In this document: positions 1-7,736 of the stretch, one piece after another
Position numbering within the stretch: the first letter of the stretch is position 1
Layout: the number at the start of each line of letters is the position of its first letter
From: an uncultured Oscillospiraceae bacterium
Lineage (GTDB): Bacteria > Bacillota > Clostridia > Oscillospirales > Oscillospiraceae
Reading direction: 5' to 3'
DNA: 12,844 nucleotides
NCBI GenBank assembly: GCA_934590505.1
Contig: CAKTPC010000055.1
Location: 1 to 12,844 of the forward strand
Translations under genes and position numbers: made by a program
Notes under the pieces: generated by a model
The model's database searches: none
The model's input: only the letters and a program-made list of their open reading frames with translations
Told to the model about the DNA's origin: nothing

Positions 1-236
1 TTGCGGGCGGATGTGCCGGTTATGCCCTCGTCGGCGAAGATACCCGCCATAGTCCATTCTTTATTGGTCATGATCTTATCCGTGTAGTAATTTTTCTGTG
101 CTTCGTAGCTGGTGAGCTGCTCTTCGTCATCGGTGGAGACTCGACAGTATGCGGCTACACGGAGCTGGCGCTTTGAAGCTCGCACGACTTCGGGCTTGGC
201 TGGGATAAATATAACAGTCGGTGTTGTATTGCTCAT
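1..236 (-). CDS. Large serine recombinase, N-terminal 78 codons only (runs off left edge)
   Basis: This is the start of a resolvase/invertase-type serine recombinase, which cuts and rejoins element DNA during excision and integration. The start is ATG at 236-234. The frame is open to base 1, so the gene is cut by the window and not necessarily broken. The catalytic core begins at about residue 26 with the motif YCRVSTD, in which Ser34 is the predicted nucleophile. It continues with a helix rich in charged residues and the conserved ADEGITGTS segment (about residues 68-76). Its ATG overlaps the TGA of the upstream recombinase-domain gene (ATGA at 233-236), and no strong Shine-Dalgarno sequence is visible, so it is probably translated by coupling. 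It is the third gene of a recombinase operon and may supply an intact catalytic subunit that the first gene has lost. Confidence 0.88.
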   Translation of the reverse strand, partial: MSNTTPTVIFIPAKPEVVRASKRQLRVAAYCRVSTDDEEQLTSYEAQKNYYTDKIMTNKEWTMAGIFADEGITGTSAR

Positions 237-976
237 ACTAAATTCTCATTGGACACAGCTTGCCCGTTTTTCAGAATAAGCGTTACTGCTTTGCGTCGTA
301 CCTCGATTTGTGAAACACTTTTTCGGATGATATCTGGAGTAAGCTCTGAAATATACCCCATTTGCTTGAAGAACCTCCTAAGTTTTTCGGTTTCATATTG
401 GCTATTATTCACTTGCGCATATTGAGCTGCGGCTATTTCATATATGATCTGCTGTGCTCGATTTTCGTCTATTGGCTGGATCATCATGATGGATTCAAGC
501 TGCTCCGCGAGGGCAGGAGATGCCGCAGGAGTTGCTTCTGTTCGAGCGGTTATGGTTTCCGGACAACTACCCAATCTATTGAGTATCGATAGGATCTGAC
601 ATTCAATTTCAGCATCCGTGCTGCAACCGCTTAGCTTTTGAATCAATCTTTGAGCTTCGCTTTTATCTGTGGTCGGAGCTTTTTCGGAGCGCAGGGAACT
701 CGCGGCACTGAATATACTCTCAGATATGATTTGGGGATAGACAGTACTTTCAACGTACCGCCTATCCCCAAGAATTCTGGATACCATATTTTTGTTCCAT
801 AGTCTGCCCGCATCATAACTTATTTCAGATGATTTGAGCATCTCGGTTATCCCGCTTAGAGACGTGCCGCCAGTATACAGGCGGAATATATCACCTACGG
901 CGTTAGCTTCGCATTGATTTATGACGATCTCTCCGCCGTGTAAAGCATATCCGAACGGCAGCTTACGATTTTTCAT
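233..976 (-). CDS. Recombinase-domain protein without catalytic resolvase domain (247 aa)
   Basis: The first ~75 residues match the 'Recombinase' DNA-binding region that normally follows the catalytic domain of large serine recombinases: GYALHGGEIV, then an IFRLY segment, a G-x-S-L helix, a tryptophan (WNKN) and the RILGDRRYV signature. There is no resolvase domain and no Tyr-Arg-x-Ser motif upstream, and no zinc-ribbon cysteine cluster. The rest (about 100-247) is helical and ends with an ISQIEVRRKAVTLILKNG-like strand pattern similar to recombinase C-termini. Start and stop both overlap neighbours by ATGA (973-976 and 233-236), so the three genes form one translational unit. A purine-rich AAAGGA lies about 10 bases before the ATG. 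Its likely role is a DNA-binding or regulatory subunit acting with the flanking recombinases; that is inference from gene order. Stand-alone proteins of this type occur in recombinase clusters of Firmicute elements, so it is probably not a decay product. Confidence 0.75.
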   Translation of the reverse strand: MKNRKLPFGYALHGGEIVINQCEANAVGDIFRLYTGGTSLSGITEMLKSSEISYDAGRLWNKNMVSRILGDRRYVESTVYPQIISESIFSAASSLRSEKAPTTDKSEAQRLIQKLSGCSTDAEIECQILSILNRLGSCPETITARTEATPAASPALAEQLESIMMIQPIDENRAQQIIYEIAAAQYAQVNNSQYETEKLRRFFKQMGYISELTPDIIRKSVSQIEVRRKAVTLILKNGQAVSNENLV

Positions 977-2322
977 CGCCGAAATGTCCTTTCTATAGTC
1001 TCCTGAAGTTCAAGCCCGTTTCTCAGGCGGAATATGACATGGAAATCATCTTTTATAATAACCTGATCTATAAGCTCACCAAACAGTTCAGCGTCGAAGC
1101 CGTCAAGGAAATCCGGACTCTCGGCTATCGTAGCTACGAGCTCCCTTGTAAGCTGCTCGGCATTGCTGCCCTCGGCTTTCAGCAGACGCTCTTTTTGAAG
1201 CTTCAACTCTCGGAGCTGTTTGGTCAACTCATTGGTTTTAGATATGAAAATGTCAGGATCGACGAGCCCCTGCTGTTTAAGCACGGCCAACATCTGATTC
1301 TGACTTAGTACATCGGATATTTTCTTGTTGATTTCTATGACATCTATGCTCCACAGCATTCTACGATTACGTATTTCTATAAGCCCGCGGAGCGCTTGGG
1401 ATAATATATCCGGATTAGACTTCAACTTGAAATATAGACGTTGAAACGCATCGTATATTTCAAGTTCCGGAATTGCTTTATTGGGGCATTTACCTCCCTC
1501 ATCATGGACGACGCATACCCACTTCCAAGTACTGGCGTTGGACTTGCACCTACAGCGTGAGCCGCATATGCAGCGTACTTTCTTACTCAACGGTCTGTCT
1601 GTAGCCGCTTGAGATACTTTTCGCTGTGCCCTCAGAGACTTAGCGCGGTTGAATGTTTCCTCTGTGATGATCGCCGGATTACTGCCTGTGACGAAGAACA
1701 TCTCTCGTTCACCATGATTTCGAGGAGCTGTTTTCGACAGGGTCGCTGTCGTATAGCGCTTTTGAAGCAATGCATTACCGGCATACCGTTCATTGGTAAG
1801 AATGTAATCCACAAGTTCTCTTGACCATCGGCGGTCAAGCATGATTTCGCGATTCAATGCAGCGGCTATCTCTCTTGAATTCAGCCCGTTAAGGTAGTCC
1901 TCATATATTTTGGCGATTACATGGCGCGCTTCCTCAACTATAGCTAATTTGCCGTTTTCAAGATGAAATCCAACCGGAGCACAGCAGGTATTGAACGTTC
2001 CATCACGCATTCTTTTTTCTATGCCCCACTTGACATTCTTAGATATGGACTCGCTCTCGGCCTGTGCAAGCGAGGCGAACACGGCGGTGAGCATCTCGCC
2101 GGAAACCTTGCCGGTGTCGATGCCCTCTTTCTCAAAATACACGCTTACGCCGCGAGCTTTCAGTGCGCGTACCGTTTCGAGACACTCGGTGGTGTTACGC
2201 GCAAATCTGGATATGGACTTTACAAGTATCTTGTCTATGAGCCCGCGCTCGCAGTCGCGGAGCATGCGCTTGAAGTCGTCGCGTTTTTCTATTGAAGTGC
2301 CTGTAATACCCTCATCGGCTGC
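973..2322 (-). pseudogene. Large serine recombinase lacking its N-terminus (disrupted at ~2322)
   Basis: The longest Met-initiated frame begins at 2265, but recognisable recombinase sequence continues upstream in frame to about 2322: ADEGITGTSIEKRDDFKR precedes the Met. Above this point the frame stays open but no longer looks like a recombinase, and within ~25 bases it runs into the 3' end of the next recombinase gene. The catalytic serine motif, and probably the first 60 or so residues, are gone. What remains is the second half of the resolvase domain (KSISRFARNT, YFEKEGIDT, AQAESESISKNVKWG), the Recombinase domain (around LTNERYAGN), a Cys-rich zinc ribbon (RCICGSRCRC...GGKCPNK), a coiled coil and the C-terminal strand region. 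It cannot be catalytic on its own. Its stop overlaps the next gene by ATGA. A truncated protein could still be made from 2265, but I see no clear ribosome binding site there. Confidence 0.85.
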
Positions 2323-2347
2323 TGTACAAAAAGGACTAATAAATTTA
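2317..2347. other. Junction between recombinase fragment and inserted element end (candidate attachment site)
   Basis: Read on the minus strand, the TAA of the 532-aa recombinase (2347-2345) is followed by about 22 bases that belong to no recognisable gene. Then, from codon 2322-2320 or 2319-2317, comes the ADEGITGTS coding segment of a different recombinase. Elements moved by large serine recombinases usually carry the integrase gene at one end, with the attachment site just past it, so this short AT-rich stretch is the natural candidate for attL/attR. The two-base crossover cannot be identified from one junction. Confidence 0.45.
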
Positions 2348-3943
2348 CGCCGTATAGGATTCCCGGCGAAGGGTCTCCATCAAAGCTTTGATCTCATCGA
2401 CAAGCTTCAATCGAATGTCCATGCGCCCATCCGGGTAGATAGTAACGGAGTGCAGAAGCTCGATAGATATCTCTTTGGTCAGCGCCGCAATGCCCGCATA
2501 GCTCTTGAATTGCTCGATCACAGCATTGCCATTGTCGTCACTGCCGCTTATTTTTCGCTCCAGCTCCAAGACTGTGTGGGAAATTTCCTCCGCTTGCGCC
2601 GTCAGGGCTTTTTTCTGCGTGGCGAAGCTCTCACGGGATATTTCTCCCTCTACCAGCCGTTCATAGAGGTCTTGCAATCGCTCGTCAAGCCGGGCTTTCC
2701 GGCTCTGGAGGGTCTGCAACTGTCGCTGCGCCTGTTTGCGGTCAAGCTGCCGCTGCGCCTGCCTTGTTTGCAGGAGCCGGTCTATGCTGACGGCGTATTG
2801 GGCGTAGACCTGTATGGTGTCGATGACAGCTTCCAGAATATCGGCCTCCGGGACTTTTTCCTCCGAGCAGTCAAAGCCGGTATTCAGCCTTTTCATGACG
2901 CAGCGGTAGGAGCCGTTCTTTCTGCTGTCCCGCTGCATGGCGTGGCCGCATACGCCGCAGATCACCTTGCGCTTCAGCGGATTGCCGCTGCCGGATGCAG
3001 CTTCGTATTCCCGGTATTCCCGCATACAAGTCTGCGCTTTCTCGAACAGCGCCTCCGGCACAATGGCCTCGTGCCTGTCGGGGACGATGACCCAATCATT
3101 GCGGGAGATTTTGACCGTGTGGGTGCTGCCCACAATATCCCGGCTTCGCTTCCCGAATACTGCCTTGCCAATATACCGTTCGTCCCGCAGGAATTTTGCG
3201 ACCAGACTGGCCGTCCAGAAGTTTTCCTCCTGAATGCTGCGCCACGGCGTTCTTGTGCAGCCTGCCTCGGCCTTGTAGTTCTTTGGGGAGATTACGCCGT
3301 CGCCGTTCAGCGCCGCCGCGATCTGCCATGGTTTCACGCCATCCGCCGCCATTTGAAAGATACGCCGTATCACGTCGGCGGCTTCGGCATCTACCAGAAG
3401 ATGATTTTTGTCCTCCGGGTCTTTGACATATCCATACGGCGCATAGGGGCTGAGAAATGCCCCGCGCTCGGCTCTGGCTTTCTTTGCGCTTTTGACTCTG
3501 CGGGAGAGGTCACGGCTGTACAGGTCGTAGATCAGCGTCCGAAACGAGGTATCGAGGCTGTCGATATCCAGCGGATTACTGCTGTCAAAACCGTCGTTGA
3601 CGGAAATGAAACGCACACCGAGAAACGGGAACACGCGAGAAATATAGTCTCCCACGGTGAGGTAATCACGGCCAAAGCGGGAAAGGTCTTTGACCAGGAT
3701 GCAGTTGATTTGCCCGCGCCTGACCTGCTCCAGAAGCTCCTTCACTGCGGGTCGCTCGAAGTTCGTGCCGCTCCAGCCGTCGTCGCAAAATTCCAGTATT
3801 TCGGAATTGGACAATTCCGCGTGACTGGACACATATTCCCGAAGGAGGCTGCGCTGGTTGGATATGCTCTCAGATTCGTCCTTTTCGCCGTTTCTTAAAT
3901 CCGCGTCCTCGCTGGATATGCGAAGATAAATTGCCGTTCTCAT
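2345..3943 (-). CDS. Large serine recombinase, TnpX/TndX type (532 aa)
   Basis: This appears to be a complete large serine recombinase, the enzyme class that excises and inserts Tn4451/Tn5397-type elements. The N-terminal catalytic domain (1-~155) has Y6-L-R-I-S10, with Ser10 as predicted nucleophile, followed by FCDDGWSGTNFERP and the LSRFGRDY segment with the conserved arginines. The Recombinase domain follows (~165-300; PYGYVKD...FLRDERYIGKAVF). Next come a zinc ribbon (CGVCGHAM...YRC...FDC), a long Gln/Arg-rich coiled coil (~385-470), and a C-terminal strand region ending near LKLVDEI. The length fits the family. The ATG overlaps the TGA of the upstream recombinase remnant (ATGA at 3940-3943). 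An AAGGGAGG sequence lies about 11 bases before the start, inside that upstream frame. It is the only recombinase in the window that is both uninterrupted and completely inside it, and its 3' end sits at the presumed element end. Confidence 0.93.
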   Translation of the reverse strand: MRTAIYLRISSEDADLRNGEKDESESISNQRSLLREYVSSHAELSNSEILEFCDDGWSGTNFERPAVKELLEQVRRGQINCILVKDLSRFGRDYLTVGDYISRVFPFLGVRFISVNDGFDSSNPLDIDSLDTSFRTLIYDLYSRDLSRRVKSAKKARAERGAFLSPYAPYGYVKDPEDKNHLLVDAEAADVIRRIFQMAADGVKPWQIAAALNGDGVISPKNYKAEAGCTRTPWRSIQEENFWTASLVAKFLRDERYIGKAVFGKRSRDIVGSTHTVKISRNDWVIVPDRHEAIVPEALFEKAQTCMREYREYEAASGSGNPLKRKVICGVCGHAMQRDSRKNGSYRCVMKRLNTGFDCSEEKVPEADILEAVIDTIQVYAQYAVSIDRLLQTRQAQRQLDRKQAQRQLQTLQSRKARLDERLQDLYERLVEGEISRESFATQKKALTAQAEEISHTVLELERKISGSDDNGNAVIEQFKSYAGIAALTKEISIELLHSVTIYPDGRMDIRLKLVDEIKALMETLRRESYTA

Positions 3944-4641
3944 GCGTCAGCTTGCCTCCCTTCCAAATATGTACAGAGTTCTTTGTACTCATCCCGGTAG
4001 CGGAACACGATCTCAATATTGCTGTCACCGTCCACATACACACGCTGGATCAGCGCCTGTGCCATTTCTCTGGTCAAGGTATCTGCATCCCGGAAGCTGC
4101 CGAAAGCCGCAAGGAACGGGTTCCCCGGTGTGTGCGCCGCTTCTGCCGCTTGCTGGCGAGTCAGGGTTTCAATCAATCTCTCTGCCTCCTCGGCTTCTGC
4201 CTTGTACCGGCGTTTCAGCGTCATATACTCCTGCTCAGTCATGAGCTTATCCACATAGTTCTGATACAGACTGTCGTACAGGCCGTTATAGCGCATAAGC
4301 GCCTTTCTCGCCGCATCCAGCTTGCCTTGCAGCGTCGCAGTCTGCTTTCTGTATTTGGGGGAGCTGTTCACTCTGCGGATGAACGCTTCCATATCAGCGG
4401 CAAGTGCGATCTGCGTCTGGACGGCTTGCAGGAGCATGGGGATCAGCACATCCTCCCGGATATTCTTCTTGGGGCAGCTCGTGATGTCGTTGGTATGCGT
4501 CTGGCAGATGAACGTGTACCACAGCTTTTTTTCGTGGCTCACATTCTTGTATCGCACCAGTGGACGCTTGCAGTCAGCGCAGTAGACCAGCCCCTTGAGG
4601 ATGTTTTCGGTGGTTTTCAGATGCGTAAACCTGCCGAGGTT
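3940..4641 (-). pseudogene. C-terminal half of a large serine recombinase (5' part deleted)
   Basis: The open frame runs from an in-frame stop at 4644-4642 to a TGA at 3942-3940. It starts directly in the zinc-ribbon region: ENILKGLVYCADCKRPL, then a YTFICQTH segment with two further cysteines. A coiled coil (LQGKLDAARKAL, YMTLKRRYKAEAEE) and the terminal ALIQRVYVDGDSNIEIVFRYRDEY element typical of recombinase C-termini follow. About 300 N-terminal residues, including the whole catalytic domain, are missing. A GTG at 4557-4555 could start a 205-aa product, but it falls inside the zinc ribbon. The intact ATGA overlap with the 532-aa recombinase shows the pair was once a normal two-recombinase operon. 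The 5' break coincides with the end of the XRE regulator gene, so one deletion probably removed both missing parts. Confidence 0.85.
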
Positions 4642-4904
4642 TCAGGACTCAGTTTCTGCATATCCTGAAAAACCGCTCTGAGCTGTTCGGGATATTCATT
4701 CCCATCGTCAAAGAAGTCCCTTGCGGTTATATTAAGATAATCGCAGATGTAGAAGAAGCCGCTTAACGACGGCATAGACTTCCCGGTCTCAATATTGTTG
4801 ATATAACCCGGATTCTGACCCATTGAAAGGCTCATGTCACGAGCCGAAACGCCCTTCTGCGTTCTCAATTTGGCCAGTCTCAGGGAAAACTCCTTGTCTG
4901 TCAT
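4617..4904 (-). CDS. XRE-family helix-turn-helix regulator, 3' end altered by deletion
   Basis: This is a small DNA-binding regulator of about 95 residues. A Cro/C1-type HTH spans residues 9-62, with the typical pattern LRTQKGVSARDMSLSMG, NPGYINNIETGKSMPS and FFYICDYLNI. Such proteins often control element genes next to them. The start chosen is ATG at 4904-4902, because GGAGGT at 4916-4911 is six bases away; the GTG one codon earlier leaves only three. The C-terminus changes character after LSPET and stops at 4619-4617, inside the recombinase remnant's frame, where family members usually continue with a helix. The last few residues are therefore probably fusion-derived. The DNA-binding domain is intact and the protein could still work. 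Confidence 0.82.
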   Translation of the reverse strand: MTDKEFSLRLAKLRTQKGVSARDMSLSMGQNPGYINNIETGKSMPSLSGFFYICDYLNITARDFFDDGNEYPEQLRAVFQDMQKLSPETSAGLRI

Positions 4905-4920
4905 CACTTCACCTCCACAT

Positions 4921-5000
4921 ATTATATTTTAGCCCATACAGTGGCTATTCTCATTTGAATATAGCCCTTGTTTGTACGAATGTATGGGTTTATAGATGCT
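4921..5000 (-). promoter_or_regulatory. Dyads upstream of the XRE regulator (possible operator)
   Basis: The leader of the regulator gene is AT-rich and holds two inverted repeats. CCCATACA at 4933-4940 matches TGTATGGG at 4981-4988. GGCTAT at 4943-4948 matches ATAGCC at 4961-4966. XRE regulators commonly bind such dyads in their own promoters. No clear -35/-10 pair could be fixed; TATATT at about 4958-4963 on the minus strand is a possible -10. Autoregulation is inference. Confidence 0.3.
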
Positions 5001-5155
5001 ATCATATGTAGAGATATTGGATTAATAATGTAACAGAAAAAGAACTCCCGATTGGGGCATATAGTCCGCAATGAGAGTCCTTTTGAAATATTCAACTGTA
5101 TCAGTTGGTGTGGATAATGAAGCCGGAGAAACCTGAGTAAGTGGTTGGCCTAATG

Positions 5156-6040
5156 CTACTCATATTTGAATTGTCGTGTTGCTTTTCCGGCGCATACGGG
5201 ACATCCACATTTCTGCTTTCCGGTTCGGGAGTAGATGGCCGTTTTCCAAACATGCCCTTCAGCGCATTTCCACCATACCCGCTTGTGACTTCCCGGCGTT
5301 ACCATTTCCGGGGTCAACGTGCCATTCAGCGTATCGTCCCACTGGGCTGCAATTTTCGGGTGGAGCGTTGCAAGATCGTTGAAACCGGCCAGAACGCGCC
5401 GTCCTGCGCAGTATGGGCAGCCGGAGTTCTCTACAGCTCTTGCAGCAACAATGGCCTGCCATTCATGCCCAAGTGTGCATTGCCACCAGACCTTTCTGTT
5501 GCTGAAGGAAGTAACCTGATCCGGTCTCAGACTCCCGTTGCGTTCCGTGTCCCACTGCGCGGCGATGTCTGGGTAGAGCGTCTCTAAATCATTCTCACCG
5601 GGTATTACGGCCTTCCCAGTGCAAACCGGGCACCCAGCGCCTCTGCTCCGGCTGAGTATGCGGGCACGCCAAGAGTGCCCGCTTTGGCACTTCCACCAAA
5701 CATATTTATGGCTCCCTTCCAGTACATCCGAGGGTTTTAGTTCACCATTTTTCTCAGCATCCCATTCAGAGGCCAAAGCTGGATTCAAAGTGAGTAGATC
5801 GTTGCTTTCAACCCAGAGCATCCGCCTAGTACAGTAAGGACACAGCGCACCATTCGCACGAACCCTGATTTCTGAACGCCATGTATGCCCGTTTTCACAA
5901 TGCCACCAGACTTTCTGATGGCTTCCTTTATGTACGCTATCAGGGGTTAGCGGAGCATTTTTCTCCTGATCCCACTCCTGTAGAAGATACATTCTGTCCT
6001 GACGCTCACAGAAGGATTGCAAAGAGTTTTCTTTTTTCAT
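5156..6040 (-). CDS. Four-repeat zinc-ribbon protein (DUF4379/PF14311 type, 294 aa)
   Basis: The protein is almost entirely four tandem copies of a ~70-residue treble-clef/zinc-ribbon unit. Each copy reads EWD-x2-KN-x2-L-x-P, then GS-x3-VWW-x-C-x2-GH-x-W, and closes with R-x(4-7)-C-P-x-C. The zinc ligands fall at C48/H52/C67/C70, C118/H122/C137/C140, C188/H192/C208/C211 and C259/H263/C280/C283, so all four sites are complete. Such repeats are found in accessory proteins of Firmicutes and phages, sometimes fused to restriction-like nucleases. No nuclease or other catalytic domain is visible here. The ATG at 6040-6038 abuts a TGA (6043-6041) of the preceding frame; a weak GGGGTG lies nine bases upstream. 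No signal peptide is seen. Binding to nucleic acid is plausible from the fold but not shown. Confidence 0.85.
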   Translation of the reverse strand: MKKENSLQSFCERQDRMYLLQEWDQEKNAPLTPDSVHKGSHQKVWWHCENGHTWRSEIRVRANGALCPYCTRRMLWVESNDLLTLNPALASEWDAEKNGELKPSDVLEGSHKYVWWKCQSGHSWRARILSRSRGAGCPVCTGKAVIPGENDLETLYPDIAAQWDTERNGSLRPDQVTSFSNRKVWWQCTLGHEWQAIVAARAVENSGCPYCAGRRVLAGFNDLATLHPKIAAQWDDTLNGTLTPEMVTPGSHKRVWWKCAEGHVWKTAIYSRTGKQKCGCPVCAGKATRQFKYE

Positions 6041-6093
6041 TCAGGCACCCCATATTGCTGAAGCAGATTCACGACCGCGTTCTTGAATCGCAG

Positions 6094-6877
6094 TTACAAG
6101 TCCGGCTGCAACTGCACGCGCAGTTCAGCATCGGCACTTTTGCTGACGCTGATTTTTATGGGGTTATCTTTCGCCCAAACAGGATCAGCAGCCGCTTTCT
6201 CTGACCACTTCTCGTAAAAGCTGATAACTTCGCCATGGATCGCTGGCTTCCACTCGCAGAAGCGTACCATTGATACCGGCACGTAGCACCGGCGCTTCAA
6301 AGTCCATGCAGTACACATCCAGAGACAGCTCATGCTCAATGCCCAGCGGATCGGTGACAAAGAAAAACACGGTGCCGTTGTCCGGCATCGTGCGCTCGAA
6401 ATATCCGTATTCATTCCATTTTTCCGTCACATCAAGGCGCTCAGCGCTGTCCGAATCCTCAAACGCGGCCTCAATTTTGACCCAGCCGGTATTGTTTTTA
6501 TCAAGCAGACGAACAGTGATCGTGACCGGCGCATTGTGCCAGCCGGAAGGAATTTCTGCGTCCAGCGCATAATCTGGTTCCAGCGCAGGGGCGTCCGTGG
6601 GTTCCGGTGGGATAGAGGGTTCTTCCGGCTCCGGCGTGGGTTCCGGCGATCCCTCTGCGCCGGGAGTTTCGGCTGGAGGCTCCTCTGTGGGGGCAGGTTC
6701 TGCCTCCAATTCTGCCTCTGCAATTTCGAGGGTGCTGTCCGGCGCGGCATCGGGCACCTCCGTGCCTTCTTCCGCAAACGCCATGCCGGTCATGGTGAAA
6801 AACGCCAGCACAAGGCTGAGCATGAGCGCGATGATGCGGATCATGCGCGGGGTCTTCTTAGTTTTCTTCAGGTGCAT
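6094..6877 (-). pseudogene. DUF4366 / CD1107-like mobile-element protein, frameshifted near 6240
   Basis: The first frame (6877 to 6185, 230 aa) begins with a signal peptide: KKTKK, a hydrophobic stretch at about 13-32, and cleavage probably after AFA at 33-35. A Pro/Glu/Thr-rich linker (~38-100) and an extracellular domain with GTVFFFVTDPLG and APVLRAGINGTLLRVEASD follow. This matches DUF4366 proteins of Tn1549-like elements, which are surface proteins of the conjugation module. After ASD (~6240) the sequence loses family resemblance and stops after 18 codons. The neighbouring frame then carries a well-behaved stretch (HGEVISFYEKWSEKAA...RVQLQPDL) to a TAA at 6096-6094. Family members continue well past this point and end in a transmembrane helix, which is missing. 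The start overlaps the DUF4315 stop by 20 bases, with AAGGAGGA about nine bases upstream. The origin of the out-of-frame tail is not recognised. Confidence 0.72.
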
Positions 6878-7112
6878 TTTCCATATCCTCCTTCTGTGTG
6901 CTGCTAAACGGCGAACCGCCCTTTTTGATGTGCATGAGGTATTGTGCCAGCTCTTCCATGGTCATGCCGGTGGCGCGGGCAAGGCCGACGATATCCTCAT
7001 TTTCCAGCTTGATAATGTCCTCGTCGATCTCGCGATTGCGGGACTGAAGCATGGCGATTTTACCGTCGTTCTTCGCCCGTTCCGTTTTGAGTTTACTGAT
7101 TTTCGGGTTCAT
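6858..7112 (-). CDS. DUF4315 family protein (84 aa)
   Basis: This is a small, highly charged, helical protein. Residues 1-40 form a likely coiled coil (KISKLKTERAKND...LQSRNREIDEDIIKLENED), followed by a compact GLARATGMTMEELAQYLMHIKKG helix pair. This is the pattern of DUF4315, a family found almost only in Tn916/Tn1549-like conjugative elements between the NlpC/P60 peptidase and the DUF4366 protein, which is exactly its position here. The function is unknown. The ATG has AAGGAG six bases upstream and begins 9 bases after the peptidase stop. The 3' end overlaps the next gene by 20 bases. The reading frame looks complete. Confidence 0.85.
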   Translation of the reverse strand: MNPKISKLKTERAKNDGKIAMLQSRNREIDEDIIKLENEDIVGLARATGMTMEELAQYLMHIKKGGSPFSSTQKEDMENAPEEN

Positions 7113-7121
7113 AGTTTCTCC

Positions 7122-7736
7122 TTATGGTGATGGCAAACGGCCAAATTGATAGAAATGCTGCTGCCAGTACGATGAAGTAATGTTGCTGTACTGAATGGGG
7201 TCGCCGCAGTGCAGCATGGTATTATTCCCCACATAAATACCAACGTGGGACGCGCCGGTGGTGTCATACGTTCCCTGGAAAAAGATCAGGTCTCCGGGCT
7301 TCGCGTTTGTCGGGGAGACATAGGCGCATGTCTGCCGCAGCCCCTCTGCGCCCAGACGGCCAAAATTCCAGCCGAGGCCGCAGTTGTTGTAGACGTATGA
7401 AACGAAGCCGGAACAGTCAAAAGACGTAGATGGCGAGCTGCCGCCCCAGACATACGGGAACCCAAGATACTTTTCCGCTTCCTTGATGATGGCGGCGAAC
7501 TGTTCGTCCTCCAATGCTTCGGGCGGGATCTCATACTTCGGATACTCGCTGCCGTAATACCTGCCAACATAGGAAGAGCTTCCGAACAGGTCAGGCCGGT
7601 TGCCTAGCGTTCCCATATACATGGCATAGAGGGAAAGCTGCTCCTGCGACATGATGTAGACCGGAACATGACTGAGGTTGAAGTTTTCCAGCTTCACAGT
7701 GCAGATGTAATAGGTGTACGGCACATGTATTATCAT
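7122..7736 (-). CDS. NlpC/P60 (C40) peptidase, catalytic domain with truncated N-terminus (204 aa)
   Basis: Residues ~78-204 form a complete NlpC/P60 cell-wall peptidase domain: YVWGGSSPSTSFDCSGFV with nucleophile Cys108, GASHVGIYVG with His164, and MLHCGD with His176 as third polar residue. In conjugative elements such enzymes cut peptidoglycan peptides to open a path for the secretion channel. Residues 1-60 (YTYYICTVKLENFNLSHVPVYIMS...YAMYMGTLGNR) match the middle of the element-type C40 proteins, which normally have a longer N-terminal region with a signal or membrane anchor. Here no export signal exists. The ATG overlaps the TGA of the small upstream ORF (ATGA at 7733-7736), so a deletion seems to have fused the two by chance or reused the start. 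A cytoplasmic peptidase of this type would lack its substrate. Read it as a remnant with intact catalytic residues. Confidence 0.8.
   Translation of the reverse strand: MIIHVPYTYYICTVKLENFNLSHVPVYIMSQEQLSLYAMYMGTLGNRPDLFGSSSYVGRYYGSEYPKYEIPPEALEDEQFAAIIKEAEKYLGFPYVWGGSSPSTSFDCSGFVSYVYNNCGLGWNFGRLGAEGLRQTCAYVSPTNAKPGDLIFFQGTYDTTGASHVGIYVGNNTMLHCGDPIQYSNITSSYWQQHFYQFGRLPSP

Noticed and set aside
1991..3898. Very long plus-strand open frame (635 codons)
   Set aside because: It is antisense to two clear serine recombinase genes; composition follows the opposite strand's codon bias and no domain pattern is visible.
5093..5107. CAACTG/CAGTTG hairpin after the zinc-ribbon gene as a terminator
   Set aside because: The stem is only 6 bp and no T run follows on the minus strand.
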